A DNA stretch of 64,000 bases, from assembly GCA_038380435.1 (NCBI GenBank), contig JAWZYU010000007.1, positions 27,011,001 to 27,075,000 on the forward strand. The letters are read 5' to 3'. Of the stretch, positions 18,391 to 30,405 are shown one piece after another. The first letter of the stretch is position 1, and the number at the start of each line of letters is the position of its first letter. The DNA comes from Ryuthela nishihirai (lineage: Eukaryota; Arthropoda; Arachnida; Araneae; Heptathelidae). The notes below the pieces were generated by a model that ran no database searches, was not told where the DNA came from, and worked only from the letters and a program-made list of their open reading frames with translations. The translations under genes and the position numbers were made by a program.

Positions 18391-18713
18391 TTTTTCTTGT
18401 GCAGTGTGCCTGAATGACAATCTATGATGAATCGATGCTTTTTGAGGATATCGTGTCCCATTATCATGTCGTATCGTGGAGTGTCTATGTCAAGGGCTAC
18501 TATGGGGTGTTCAAATCTAATCCCGTCAAATGTGAGGGTCACCATGTATCTGCCTATCACTGGAAGGGGGTGGCCATCTACAGTTTTCAAATTATGTTGG
18601 AGGGGGACCGTTTTGTGCAGGATTCGGCCTCTCAAGCGCTGAAAACACTGGCTATTCATGACGGACACAATGGCGCCGGTATCGACAAGGGCTGACACCT
18701 CCGTGTCCTCCAT
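18391..18713 (-). pseudogene. Gypsy protease (copy 2, minus strand)
   Basis: Retropepsin with intact DTGA at 18672-18683 and the family-typical MGHDILKKH near the end. Read on the minus strand, the N-terminal side is cut at 18713, where LINE endonuclease sequence of opposite orientation abuts. The C-terminal side runs into RT after a frameshift, with the normal protease-RT linker deleted. Confidence 0.85.
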
Positions 18714-18920
18714 GATTGGTAGGGCCAACAATATTGCCCTTGTTCTTGGTGACTTCAATGCCAAAGTTGGTACTGACTCTGATCTTTGGGGAGGGGTGAT
18801 AGGCCCTTTTGTTATTGGTAGCTGCAATGGCAATGGGCAACGTCTCCTACAGGTAAGTAAACTCAATGGTTTCAGAATAACTAACACATATTACAAACAC
18901 CGCGACATTCTTTTATAATT
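18714..18920 (+). pseudogene. Fragment of LINE endonuclease
   Basis: Encodes VLGDFNAKVGTDSDLW…VIGPF…NGNGQRLL…ITNTYYKHRDI. The GDFNAKVG and NGxRLL…FxxHR signatures are those of apurinic-type endonuclease domains of non-LTR elements. About 65 residues remain. It abuts the Gypsy protease in opposite orientation, marking a second insertion or a rearrangement. Confidence 0.8.
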
Positions 18921-18997
18921 GTGGAGTCATGTGATTTTTTATTAAACCTGGGATTTTATTAAACATTGGCGGAAAAGATGTTGTCCAGTAAGGAATG

Positions 18998-19155
18998 GAT
19001 CAGGGTAGAGAAGAGTTACGACAAGCCAACCACCATACGGCTCCTTTAAACTAGAACGGGAGGGAAGCCCCGGATGCACTTCCCAGAGTCCCCTCGAAGC
19101 GTCAGCCGTCCGCATTGCCCCGTGTGCCATACTATGCAGTGATGAAAATTCACCT
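18998..19155 (+). repeat. Inverted block of the gag-protease linker
   Basis: Matches 16776-16935 in plus orientation (…GTTACGACAAGCCAACC… to GATGAAAATTCACCTAT), although the flanking gag and protease of copy 2 are on the minus strand. The block is therefore inverted relative to its own element. Between it and gag lie ~200 bp of unrelated AT-rich sequence (19160-19365). Confidence 0.8.
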
Positions 19156-19424
19156 ATCCATAAACAAGTCCAGTCTGGTAGGTATAAATGGTCAGCACCA
19201 GGACCCTGTGAAGTTGACCACACCTCAGCAGGGTACTATACCATCATTAATACTATACCATCTATTTAACTTAATTCAGATTCAAAAAGCCTCTGAATGA
19301 GTTTGCTTTTATAAAGCAAGAATATTCAATTTATGTTATGTGTTCTACTACTACTACCCTGATCTCGAGTTTCGCTGAGGGGGTGTAAAGGGGAATCCAT
19401 TCTCTCTCGTCCAGCGGGTCCTCC

Positions 19425-19553
19425 GTGAAACAACGATTTAATCTGGAGTCCTTATTGATATCCATTGTTAGCTGAATTCACAAACACGTGGAAAACAGAG
19501 AGCACTAGCGAACACGTCTTACTATCTTGAAGTCCGAGGTTGGAATCCGTGGA
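19425..19553 (-). repeat. LINE 5'-end footprint in Gypsy copy 2
   Basis: Minus strand reproduces 12782-12901: the LINE leader and the first ~14 codons of ORF1. It then passes directly to CACGGAGGACCCGCTGG, the gag flank. Copy 2 therefore had the same LINE insertion, later reduced to ~125 bp by a deletion sharing a CA microhomology. Confidence 0.85.
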
Positions 19554-19960
19554 GTTGCTCGGTCTCGATTTTGCTGCCGGTTTCGTCCTGTTTGGTATCG
19601 CGGGTCACGTGGGCGTAGGGTCGGGGGCGACGCACACTGACGGGCGTAATGGCCCACTCCACCGCACGTAAAGCACGAGACACCCTGGTGATCCGCCAAG
19701 GGGTGCCGCTGTTGCTGGGGCTGACTGGTATGGCTCCTCTCTCGCTGTCCCTCAATCTGGTGGAGGCGCTCCCCCAAACGTACTAGATCTGCCTGGATCT
19801 GACACAGCGGAAAGGCTGCCAACAGATCCTGTAGCTGGGGCAGAGGGTTCGACTCTGTGTTCCTAGCAGGGGTTTCCTCGTCAAGTGCTCGTATGGCTGG
19901 CGTTCGTCCGGAGGCACGCTCATTGCTCTCCTCCAGTGGCAAGTCCTTTTCGCCCCGGAC
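19554..19960 (-). pseudogene. Gypsy-type gag (copy 2, minus strand)
   Basis: Close counterpart of 12380-12780, with an intact CX2CX4HX4C knuckle (CFTCGGVGHYARQC) in an open frame of ~145 codons ending after the LINE junction. Upstream (above ~19960) the homology stops; no capsid part is seen. Confidence 0.85.
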
Positions 19961-20339
19961 TGCTCGGGGTGTTCGTGCTGCTTCTTCACATCATACCTAC
20001 ATAAAACAGAGAAAGAGAATGAAATGTTGCTCAATCTGTCAGAATTTAATAGTAAATAATAATGAGTCTCACATTCGGCAACAAGTGAATATAAATCGCA
20101 AACAGAACTAATAAGATTATAATTGCTTGCCGTATGTTACTAATTAAAGAAAAATCATTCATCATAAGATATAAACTTTAAAAGAAGACATGATACACGA
20201 GAAGAAATCTCAAGTATTTCCTCAAACGAACACCAGGGTTATTTTTGAAATAATTATTTTTCCTAAAATGTAAACATAGAAATGTTCGATTTTTTTTACC
20301 TCCTAAAGACACTTTTTCTCCTACAATGTGTTAAATGAA

Positions 20340-20530
20340 CAGAGACCTAAAGGACACAAAAGACCTAAAGGATTCAGAGAAGGTTGGTGAAAGAGATCCT
20401 TTGGACAGCTCTTAAGAAATAGATGGAAGTCTCCCTGTTCTTCAACGTGCACAGAATATTGTTCTGCATACGGGGCCTTGCATTAACGTCCTATCTGATG
20501 GATGACAGTCTTTCTAGGCCCATAAGCATC
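20340..20530 (-). mobile_element. SINE remnant
   Basis: GATTCAGAGAAGGTTGGTGA, TTCTTCAACGTGCACAG, CGGGGCCTTGCATTAACGTC and CTTTCTAGGCCCAT follow the order of the minus-strand SINE body at 8062-8300. Head and tail are missing. Confidence 0.65.
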
Positions 20531-20688
20531 ATCATTATTTTAGGGAATAATCATTGTAGTTTCGATAGATGTCGATGATTTGTAACAAATATCTAATCTC
20601 GGCTATCCCTTGCAAAACATCCCCGATCTGTTAAAAGTATTTTTTAAAAAGTCGAATCGATGAAGCAAGTGTAAACCAATCTGACTTA

Positions 20689-20731
20689 TAAGTGTCATTT
20701 GAATACACAATGTGTATTCAAATGACACTTA
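20689..20731. repeat. Short near-perfect hairpin
   Basis: Arms 20689-20709 and 20711-20731 are exact reverse complements with a one-base spacer (…GAATACACA-A-TGTGTATTC…). No flanking features explain it. Confidence 0.85.
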
Positions 20732-22289
20732 CCTAGTCATGCACACAACCCCTAGTACGAAAACATTTATTCAAATAATTAATATCCCATTAAAGCATCA
20801 GGAGAAAGACCCATCCTGGCTCTGTGATCACGCTTTTTCAAGCGAAGGGTTGAATCGTTTGCATATCTCTTACAATAGGTAAAGATAATTAATGTGATTT
20901 TGTAAGCAATGTGATGATTCTGCAGATAGATTATGAGGACGAAAGAGATGCAATGACCACCAATGATATCATTCTAATATTATTGCACAAAATCTTTCCT
21001 ATCTGAGCCCACATTTAAATATTGTAAGAGAAGAAATGATTTCGCCATCTCCAAAGTGAATGAAGTTCTCGCCGTGGATTTACCGTAAAGAGCTCACTTA
21101 GATAAGGAACTAGGCAACCGTTTGCAGTGGGCTGCGAATTTCTTTAGTAAATTGCTTTAAATCCCTTCAAGTGACCAATTGATTGCATGCAGCGTTGTTA
21201 ATTCAGCCATTATCACTTCTCATTTCAAATTCTCATAATGGAAAAAAAATCTCATAAAGAACGTCCAAAGTGTGTTGCAGATGAAGTGAAGCATCGCTCG
21301 GATTGTTTCAATCCCAAACCTCTGGCTGATGGTAGGGATATTATAGCATGGGAAGTTTCTATTGGAATCCATTGTATCTGTGGACAAAATGGCAGTTATT
21401 AAGGACTGAGATCGACGTGGTTCCCTTTCAAATGGTAGTCATGATCACGTCCATATTTCAACTGGTCATGAGTGATTTCGGGAGCATCCCAGTGATCTGC
21501 TGTATCTATCTTGGCAGTTTCAATCCTTGATTCCAGTCTTATGGAATATATTTCAGATTGTTCTGAAGAAATTTAACCTACACAGAATGCCATTCCTATC
21601 AACCCTTGTGGATCTGTAAGTGATAATTGTAAAACGAAAACAGGTAACTCATCCCAAGATATAAATTCTAAGATTTTATTGTCTCCATATGGTAACGTGT
21701 TGGTAGAGTACGCAAGGATTAGGATACAAGTTGTAATTCTCTATTACCCACTTAAATATATACTTTATGCATACTAAGAGAAGTATTTATGGAATATGGT
21801 AGCTCCTAGTCGCCAAAGTATCAAAACCCCTCAACTTTTCTTACATGAGAAGATGTTGAGTACGCACTACATAAACAGTCGTGAGGTAAACTAACTTGTT
21901 ATTAAACGCATTCTCTAAAAAATTAATCACATGGAATTTGTGTATTAAATCATATTTGAAAATCATCTTAACACTGTATTGTACTAAAGCTGTTAAAGTT
22001 TGCACGCAAGTAGTATCATCACAACCTACCGATCCCCCTTTGCACAGTGCTTTCCCCCCCTATGTCGCAATCGTCCACGTTGCCTTCTTGACTTGGACCC
22101 CCTATGTCGCAATCGACCGGAAATTGACCTGTGCTGGGCCACGCTGTCTTCTGAACTTTGACCCCTATGTTGCAATCAACAGGAAATTGACCTGGCGTAG
22201 CAACTGTCGTGGCGCTCCTTATTAATAATTCATAATTTAAAATTCCTCCCCCTTTTAACCCCTTGTGCTATCTAGTTTTTAACTCTAAT

Positions 22290-22640
22290 TTTAAGCTCCC
22301 CTTCTCGAATAGTCTCGATTTTTCTTTATTTCAGACTCACCTATATTTTAAACCCTCGATTTTGCAAACCCCCTGGTTGACCTATATTTTAAGCCCTACC
22401 TATATTTTAACCCCCCTTCTCGAATAGTCTGGATTTTTCTTTATTTCAGACTCGCCTTTTATTTTAAAACCTCGATTTTGCAAACCCCCTGGTTGAGCTA
22501 TATTTTAAGCTCCCCTTCTCGAATAGTCTCGATTTTCTTGATTAGACCCCTACACATATTTTAAGCCCTGGATTTTGCAAACCCCCTGGTTGACCTATAT
22601 TTTAAGCCCTACCTATATTTTAAGGCCCCCTCCTTCCCTC
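22290..22640. repeat. CCTATATTTTAAGCCC module array (mirrored at 36792-37142)
   Basis: Modules combine CCCTTCTCGAATAGTCTCGA, TTTCTTTATTTCAGACTCACC, ATTTTGCAAACCCCCTGGTTGA and CTATATTTTAAGCCC in variable order. Copy 2 of the palindrome has a longer version (52500-53540). Confidence 0.9.
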
Positions 22641-23174
22641 GGACCGGCTGATGCACGCCTCAGAATAATTGCACAGAAAAGGATGATACAAGTCTCAATT
22701 GTAAAATCAACTCCCAAAGTTGTATTCTTATTAAACCTCCCTCCCCTTAAAAAACTAATCGGTGGTGTCCAATACGTATTTTAGTACATCTCCTGTATTT
22801 AAAAACTCTCTAGGTATTCATCTGAAATTTTACAAGACCACTCAACTCTTTCTGAATGACAACGGTCAGAATGCCTAATGCAGCTCTCTAAATAAAACTT
22901 TCTTTAACAGAAAATCAGCTCTCAAAGTTGTATTCTTATTAATTAAACACTCACCAAAACCACACATCCCTTCTATTAAAAGTTACCTCTATTAAAACTT
23001 CACAAACTCACGTCCTTTTACAAGTTCTCTAAACATGTTGTATATTCTCTGTATTTATTCCTTATAATTAAACACTCATCAAAAATTCTCTCACCTTTAT
23101 TAAAAAATCACTCCACGGTCGTAATAAAAAAGTTTTCTGTAGATGGGTTTCATCCAAAAAAAAAAAATCCTCCA

Positions 23175-23250
23175 CCTGCAGTGAGATTCGAACCGACTAT
23201 CTTGGGCTCGATAGCCGGACGCACTCGACTATGGTTTGTACTTAATGTGG
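23175..23250 (-). other. tRNA-like segment in the arm (mirrored at 36182-36257)
   Basis: Read on the minus strand: an A-box-like TAGTCGAGTGC, an anticodon-type stem CTATC/GATAG, and a B box GGTTCGAATCT. The T stem has a mismatch. It is a tRNA pseudogene or the head of a SINE, not a credible tRNA gene. The mirror copy reads on the plus strand. Confidence 0.5.
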
Positions 23251-25299
23251 CCTAGAAAGGTGTCGAACGGATCAGACATTTCAAATATTAACCTAATACG
23301 TTTTTTACAACCTTCGTATTCTTTATAACTAGTTTTTTCTACGTATTTCTTATAATGAACCCGATAGTCCTTTCACATTAACATATGTATTTTTTATAAC
23401 TCACGTATTTTAAGTCCGTTTCAGTAACACTTATTTCTTTTAACTCTGTGACTGTTGGCTGTCGCTTACTAGGACTATCCACAGTAACTATTTTTAAAAG
23501 ACTGGCCCGCAGAAAATGCCGATGGGTTAAAAATTAATAAAAACTGATTATACTCGTCACGATGAAAAATATTGAGGGGTAATAGGGCCGACCTAAAAGA
23601 CTCAGTGTTCGGATCCTTACCCTGGACAACGTTTCACTGACGGATGGTTAAGTCCTGTGAAATTATTCCAAACGGGGAATCACAAGGGTTTTATTAACGA
23701 ATGAATCTTGGATCTGTGCTGCTTCCGTGTCAGGAGCACTGCCCTACATCGTGAAAACCCACTAGCACTCTTTATCGTGGTTTTCGGACTCGATATTTTT
23801 CCAAGTCCCGAGACGGTTCTCCCAATTCTATCCTTTACGATACAAGGGCGTTTCAATGTACCCAATGTAGACAAACCCTTTTGAAATGACGCGTCCTAAA
23901 CCTCCAAGTGCTGGGCTTATTAAAATTAGTCTCCATCGGGTTGGTCCCGTCAGATATCTGTGTTTCCACGTAGTAATGCTACACTGAAGAAAAGTCGGCT
24001 AAAAAACCGTCTTTAACATCGTTTGCGTGCGAACGTATGCCGCATCACGCTGTTGAAATCGGGTAAAAAAATAACTTTTTTTTTGTACGCAGTAGAATGT
24101 TCAAAGTACGTTGCAGTTACTGTTGCGTAAAAACTTTAGTTCCATCACGAATGCAAGTTAACGGTGTAGGGGAACATTAGTTTTAGCAAATACTTCAACT
24201 ATAAAAAAAATAATACAATGTCTCACGCACCCTTTCAACTTACCTGCACTAATCCACTGATATTTTATTTGCAGCTGGACTGATAGTCAAAATTTAGCAA
24301 ATATTACAAAGAATCTCTCAATTGTAAAAATCAACTCTCAAAGTTGTATTCTTATTAATTAAAACCCTTTCTATTAAAAGTTACCTCTATTAAAAATCTT
24401 TTGCTATTCATTTTGCCAGGACTGCTAAACGATTCCCTTTTATTAAACTTCAATTCTTTGGGATTCATTTTTTCCAACCCCGTTAATCGATCCCCTAGTA
24501 AATAAAAACTCTCACTCACCTTTATTAAAACCATCCAGCGCTCGTAATAAATCAGTTTACTCTAGATGGGTTTAATCGGAAAAAAAAATCATTCCATCGC
24601 TAGCGTACCTCAACGTTAATTTCGGGAAAAAGTCTCATCGGATCCAAGGTCCACGTATTTTACTAGAAGAATGACACAGTAACTGTTCCAGAGAAATATT
24701 AATAAAATTTGGTTTAAATTATTCGTAGGACTTGTATATAAGATCTAGCTTTAGACGCTCACCAGCCTAAAAGTTTACAAAGACTGTTATCAGTGTATCG
24801 GAAATCGTACGTTTCCTGTTGACATCCTTCAGATCGTTTATTAGGGGGTAGCAACAGCACTTTCGCCACATCACACGATATGGTGCAATCCTTTTTCAGC
24901 TGGAAGGTCAAATGTCCAGCGCTTCACTGTGTCTGCATTTGACACTGATAAGGTTTAAAAATAGATATTTCCTAGAATCCACATTGCCTTCTCAGATTGG
25001 ACTTTGAACCCTATGTCGCAACCGACCATATTTTAAGTCCTCTTCATAGAACCCCTGGTTGACTTATATTTTAAGTCCTCTTCTCGAATTTTCTTGTTTT
25101 TCCCCTGTTTAACCCATATTTTAAGCCCTCCCCTCTTCATAGATCCACCTATATTTTAAGCCCTCCCCTCTTTAAACCAAATCAGTTTTTGCGCATTTAA
25201 TCGGTGTCATCCAACGTCCATACTATTTTTAGTATGTCTCCTGTATTTAAAAAAAATATATTGGCTTTCGTCGCCGTATTTGAACGCGCTACCTCAGTA

Positions 25300-25380
25300 C
25301 CGATAGCTGAAGCGTCATCGCCAGGGCGCGGATTTTTGCGGAGATAAATCTCAACTCTGGCCCTGCTATCCGCTCGACAA
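25300..25380 (-). mobile_element. SINE-body fragment in the arm (mirrored at 34052-34132)
   Basis: GCGGAGATAAATCTCAAC, preceded by a GGGCGCGGA-like stretch, matches the segment just after the tRNA head of the full SINE (minus orientation). The tRNA head itself is not recognisable. The same fragment is at 54600-54660 in copy 2, so it predates divergence of the two palindromes. Confidence 0.6.
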
Positions 25381-27479
25381 TATTTGCTACTGATAAAACG
25401 ATTTCCTTCATTAAAAATAAAAACTAATTAAATAATGGGGTATCACTGAGAAAATACTGGGAAGAACAAACTGATTTCGTGCTAAAACCTCCAGATTTCA
25501 GCTTACTTGAAAAACTATTGTTAGAAATGAACCAGTGACTTGAATCACTCAACTTCCATAAGAATACACAATTATGGTACAGTGTCGGGAAGAAATATGT
25601 TTCAACGAAATTCAATTGCATGTATTACGATCAGAAAAATAATTTAGTGGACAAAGTTTAAAATAGTTATTATATGGTACCTTACAGTGCAAGTGCGCTT
25701 CAGGCGAAAAGCCTCCCCTTCGAACACTGAACCCCGTTTTTCCGAAGTAACTGTGTCACAAGTCTTCCTACATCATCCCTAAACAGAGAATCGGATTCAA
25801 TGTGCAAGAAGATCAAGACCTCATTTGAAGGAGCACATAGTGGATACTGTACTCCATAGTGAAATGAACATTGGCCTCTTGCGGGACCTAGTTATATCCC
25901 TACTCCAAGAGAATTACTAATGAAAACGTGCTATTGTTAATGTATGTAATTCCGACAAAAAATGTTTTGTCTGTTTTAGCCACTTTGTATCCTGCAATAG
26001 GAAACACTGAACACCTTAACAACTATATACATTTAGAAGAAAGCACATCAGGTCTAATTTTCCCTTTAACAATAAATCAAATATCTAAATTCGAAAAAAT
26101 TAACATTTCTGTCTGGATACGAGAAAGAGATGTTCCCACACTACATCACACCATTCAGATTTAAAGCGCACGCAAATCTCCTACTGTTATCAGACGATGA
26201 AAAGCAGCATTATTGTTCCATTAAGAATTTGTTTCTATGAAATTCAAAGGGAGAATGCTGTTTTCCATATTATAGGGAATGCAATTAATAATTCCTTGCA
26301 GAAGGTTGTCCTTTAGGTTATGAAATAATCTTATTAGAATGCTTAAAATTGAGATGACACACATTAGCTCCTCGGAGAAGCGCTAGCGGGTAGAAGACTA
26401 TACCCGTGTAATGAAAATATTCATTCGACATAAAAAAAACCTACGCCAATATCGCGTACACTGACGTGCTCCTCTTAGCTGATGTGTTTGGTGGCAGATA
26501 CTGACCCCTGCTATGTTTACACAGCTCCTGCCTTCATACCTGAAGATGACAAATACTAGAGTTGATAACCTACAATGTATCTTTTTGGAAGGCATACGAG
26601 GAGGAATTTCGGTGATATGCAGACAACAAGCATTTAGAATGAAAAACTGATTGCAAGTTTCCTTTACTGTCATACAAACCTGAAAAGAGATGAAATGGAT
26701 AGTACTTTACCCATGATATACCATGTGACTAGGTCGTTAAATCAAATTACATGCATAAACGAAAATTAGAAAAACAACGAAATGGTTGGTAAATTCAATG
26801 AGAATCACTAAAATGTAAAGAGTGTTGGAATATCTGTAAATGCACACACATTTCAGTGGATAGGTGAATATTTTCACAATTCTTTGGAAGTGGAAGGCAC
26901 AATAACTGTAAAACATACTGTGACGAGAGAGAAAGTATAAAAATGTAGTGGGATGGTTGTAAAAAATCGCTTCAAAACAGAAAATTACAACGCAAATACT
27001 GAAAGTTAGAAAAAAACGACTATTCGGCGGTTATTCCAAGCTGCTATCTCACGCTCTTTTTAGATTTCCTGGTTCTATAGTTCCCTGGTACGTAGCGCAT
27101 AAGTGTGGGTGTAGTTGGCTATTTTTCGTTGCAAACACAAGTTGTTTTCACTATTAGTTATTTTTCCTGCATGAGAATACACATTTCTATACTACATTGC
27201 GTACACACGGATGGACGAATATCACAAATTACTTTGCATATAGAAAACATCAGCAAAGAACCACAGAAGTTTGGAAATTTAAAATCTGAAAACTCAGTGT
27301 TTATAAGAAAACAACAATATTTTCAGTACTTCCATGAAAAGTTGAGTCCCAGAATCGATCCGCTAGACCCGACTTTGCATTCTCTGACTTCAACCACCAA
27401 TAAAACGTAATGTAAGCTCTCTCGTCGGTTATCCCAAGCCGCTATCTCTTTTCAGAGTTTCTGGTCCCCTCGCTACGTT

Positions 27480-28830
27480 TGAATAAGCGCATAAGTGTGG
27501 GTGAAAATGGCTATTTTTCGCTGCAAACACAAGTTTTTCGACAAAGATAGGGTGTTTCACTACAATCTAACACGGGATTTCATATGTGTTTAGTTATTTT
27601 TCCTGCATGAGAATATTTCTAATCTATCTCATAGACAGCAGGTTAGTTACTTCTGATCTAACAAAGCCAAGGTCTGAGATCCATAGTAAGACATGAACGT
27701 TTGTGTTGTTTTCCTACCAAGGCCCCGACATCCTCTCACATGAAATATTACTGTACTAGGAGATTTCATACAAAGAGACACCCACTCTATGCTTCACATT
27801 TAAATCTATAGAGATAACGATCACTACCCATGGAACACATCTGTGAAAAAACACGCTATGATAGGGTTTGAGAAAGATTTTTAGCCCATGGGGGTGCTGC
27901 ACTGCAGGAAAGCACATTATCTTTGATATCAGAACCTATATGAAAGTTATACTGTTTCGGTTTGAGAAGGATTCTTTAGTTCACAGGGCACCGCATGAAT
28001 AAGCGCATAAGTGTGGGTGAAGATGGCTATTTTTCGCTGCAAACACAAGTTTTTCGACAAAGATAGGGTGTTTCACTGCAATCTAACACGGGATTTCATG
28101 TTTGTTTAGTTATTTTTCCTGCATGAGAATATTTCTAATCTATCTCATAGACAGCAGGTTAGTTACTTCGGATCTAACAAAGCCAAGGTCTGAGATCCAT
28201 AGTAAGACATGAACGTTTGTGTTGTTTTCCTACCAAGGTCCCGACATCCTCTCACATGAAATATTACTGTACTAGGATCTAGAAAAATCACTATCCATTA
28301 CATTAATTTTTTTATTACATTCATGTATTTCACCCCCATTTTCTTGTCAAGAGCTAAAATTATTTGATGAATGAACGACAAAATATCTTCAAATGCAGTG
28401 GACGCATGACAGAATAACTTCAAAATAAGTTCCAATAGCTGAAAAAACAACTGTAAAAATTAGATAAATACAGGGATAGGGAAAGACAGAATTGCTTTCA
28501 AATCATTAAAATACCTTAAATGTGTGGTTGAATCACCACCAAATATCTCCAGCACACTTTTAAAGGAAATATTTTCTCATTATAAGCGATTTCATACAAA
28601 GAGATACGCACTCTATGCTTCACATTTAAATCTATAGAGATAACGATCACTGCCCATGGAACACATCTGTGCAAAAACACACTACGATTGGGTTTGAGAA
28701 AGATTTTTAGCCCATGGGGGTGCTGCACTGCAAGAAGACACATTATCTTTGATATCAGAACGTACGTGAAAGTTATACTGTTTGGGTTTGAGAAAGATTC
28801 TTTAGTTCACAGGGCACCGCATTACACTAA
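27480..28830. repeat. Internal duplicated blocks of the arm (mirrored at 30602-31952)
   Basis: AAGCGCATAAGTGTGGGTGA…TAGGGTGTTTCACT…CTGTACTAGGA (about 27483-27770) recurs at 28005-28277. GATTTCATACAAAGAGA…CAGGGCACCGCAT (27763-27995) recurs at 28588-28830. A related earlier copy of the first block is at 27010-27175. Confidence 0.85.
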
Positions 28831-28864
28831 AGCACACTGTCTTGTACGTATGTATATCTGTATG

Positions 28865-29270
28865 TTTGTTTCTCTCTCTGTGTGTGTGTGTGTGTGTTTG
28901 TGTCTATGTGTAAATATGTATGTTACTACGAAATGTGTGTACGTGTAGATGTGTGCATATATGTCAAGATGTAACTGTGTCTGCATGTTTGTTTCTCTCT
29001 AGGTGTGTGTGTGTGTGTTTCAGTGAATCGTGTATGTGTGCGTATGTGAGTGTGTGTATGTTCATGTATGTTAATATGTTTCTTTATATGTATATGTTTT
29101 CGTGCGTATGTGTTAAGATGTCTGTGTGCACATAGTCGTTTCTCTGTATGTGTATACGTCTTCATGTTTGTCTCTCTCTGTGTGTGTGTGTGTTAAAGTG
29201 TCTGTATGTGTTTCATCTTTATGTGCATATGTTATCGTATGTGTGTGTGTGTTTGTTCACATGCAAGAAT
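28865..29270. repeat. TG-rich microsatellite zone (CA-rich mirror 29855-30565)
   Basis: Interrupted (TG)n and TATG repeats. The Cys/Val-rich and His/Thr-rich open frames here are translations of the microsatellite and are not genes. Confidence 0.95.
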
Positions 29271-29545
29271 AAACATATTGTCTTACGGACACTTGCTTGC
29301 TACAGAAGAAGCTAACAATTTAAAATGAGAGTTGTGGCTATGCAAAATGTTTCATCACAGATCTTAACTTGAATACTCATATTTCAGGAGATGTAAGGAT
29401 TTTTCTTCAGCACGTTCGAATATTTTTTGAACACGACTGTCTTATGTTACGTTTCCTGTCAGATGTCTCGTAACGAGCAAAGCGTGTGTGTGTGTGTGTT
29501 CTGCTAATACAGAAGAGAATTTTCAACCGAGAATATTTCAAACTT

Positions 29546-29564
29546 CAGGATGTCGTATTATTCT
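29546..29564. other. Fold-back loop of palindrome 1
   Basis: CAGGATGTCGTATTATTCT joins AAACTT (left arm) to AAGTTT (right arm). Its complement continues AAACTT in palindrome 2 at 59806-59824, showing that the right arm was copied 19 nt farther inward than the left arm. Confidence 0.9.
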
Positions 29565-29754
29565 AAGTTTGAAATATTCTCGGTTGAAAATTCTCTTCTG
29601 TATTAGCAGAACACACACACACACACACGCTTTGCTCGTTACGAGACATCTGACAGGAAACGTAACATAAGACAGTCGTGTTCAAAAAATATTCGAACGT
29701 GCTGAAGAAAAATCCTTACATCTCCTGAAATATGAGTATTCAAGTTAAGATCTG

Positions 29755-30405
29755 TGATGAAACATTTTGCATAGCCACAACTCTCATTTTAAATTGTTAG
29801 CTTCTTCTGTAGCAAGCAAGTGTCCGTAAGACAATATGTTTATTCTTGCATGTGAACAAACACACACACACATACGATAACATATGCACATAAAGATGAA
29901 ACACATACAGACACTTTAACACACACACACACAGAGAGAGACAAACATGAAGACGTATACACATACAGAGAAACGACTATGGGCACACAGACATCTTAAC
30001 ACATACGCACGAAAACATATACATATAAAGAAACATATTAACATACATGAACATACACACACTCACATACGCACACATGAAATATTTTGCATAACCACAA
30101 GTCTCGTTTTAAATTGTTAGCTTATTCTGTAGCAAGCAAGTGTCCGTAAGACAATATGTTTATTCTTGCATGTGAACAAACACACACACACATACGATAA
30201 CATATGCACATAAAGATGAAACACATACAGACACTTTAACACACACACACACAGAGAGAGACAAACATGAAGACGTATACACATACAGAGAAACGACTAT
30301 GTGCACACAGACATCTTAACACATACGCACGAAAACATATACATATAAAGAAACATATTAACATACATGAACATACACACACTCACATACGCACACATAC
30401 ACGAT
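29755..30405. repeat. 322-bp unit duplicated only in the right arm
   Basis: The mirror sum changes from 59110 near the centre to 59432 outside, so the right arm has 322 bp extra. The second unit starts near 30078 (GAAATATTTTGCATAACCACA, compare GAAACATTTTGCATAGCCACA at 29760). Copy 2 of the palindrome has three such units in each arm. Confidence 0.88.

Larger units (their letters stand above)
19961..22002. other. Non-coding spacer
   Basis: AT-rich. It holds a diverged minus-strand SINE remnant (20340-20530) and a 43-bp near-perfect hairpin (20689-20731). No gene is supported; an ATG frame at 21238 is short and matches nothing I know. Confidence 0.5.
22009..29545 (+). repeat. Left arm of giant palindrome 1
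   Basis: Outer part: CTATGTCGCAATC-type repeats, then CCTATATTTTAAGCCC modules (22290-22640), a tRNA-like segment, and long AT-rich unique sequence. Then comes a ~28-kb-position zone of duplicated blocks (27480-27780 vs 28000-28275; 27763-27995 vs 28588-28825), and finally TG microsatellite. Open frames at 25928-26164 and 27105-27410 are mirrored in the other arm and have no recognisable domains. Confidence 0.9.

Noticed and set aside
21240..21530. Possible small protein starting at an ATG near 21238
   Set aside because: Broken by stops, no recognisable motif.
25928..27410. Open frames in the palindrome arm (78 and 101 codons) as genes
   Set aside because: Short, mirrored, no domains, partly disrupted in copy 2 (deletion in the 55202-55399 version).
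28688..29135. Cys/Val-rich and His/Thr-rich open frames
   Set aside because: Direct translations of TG/CA microsatellite.
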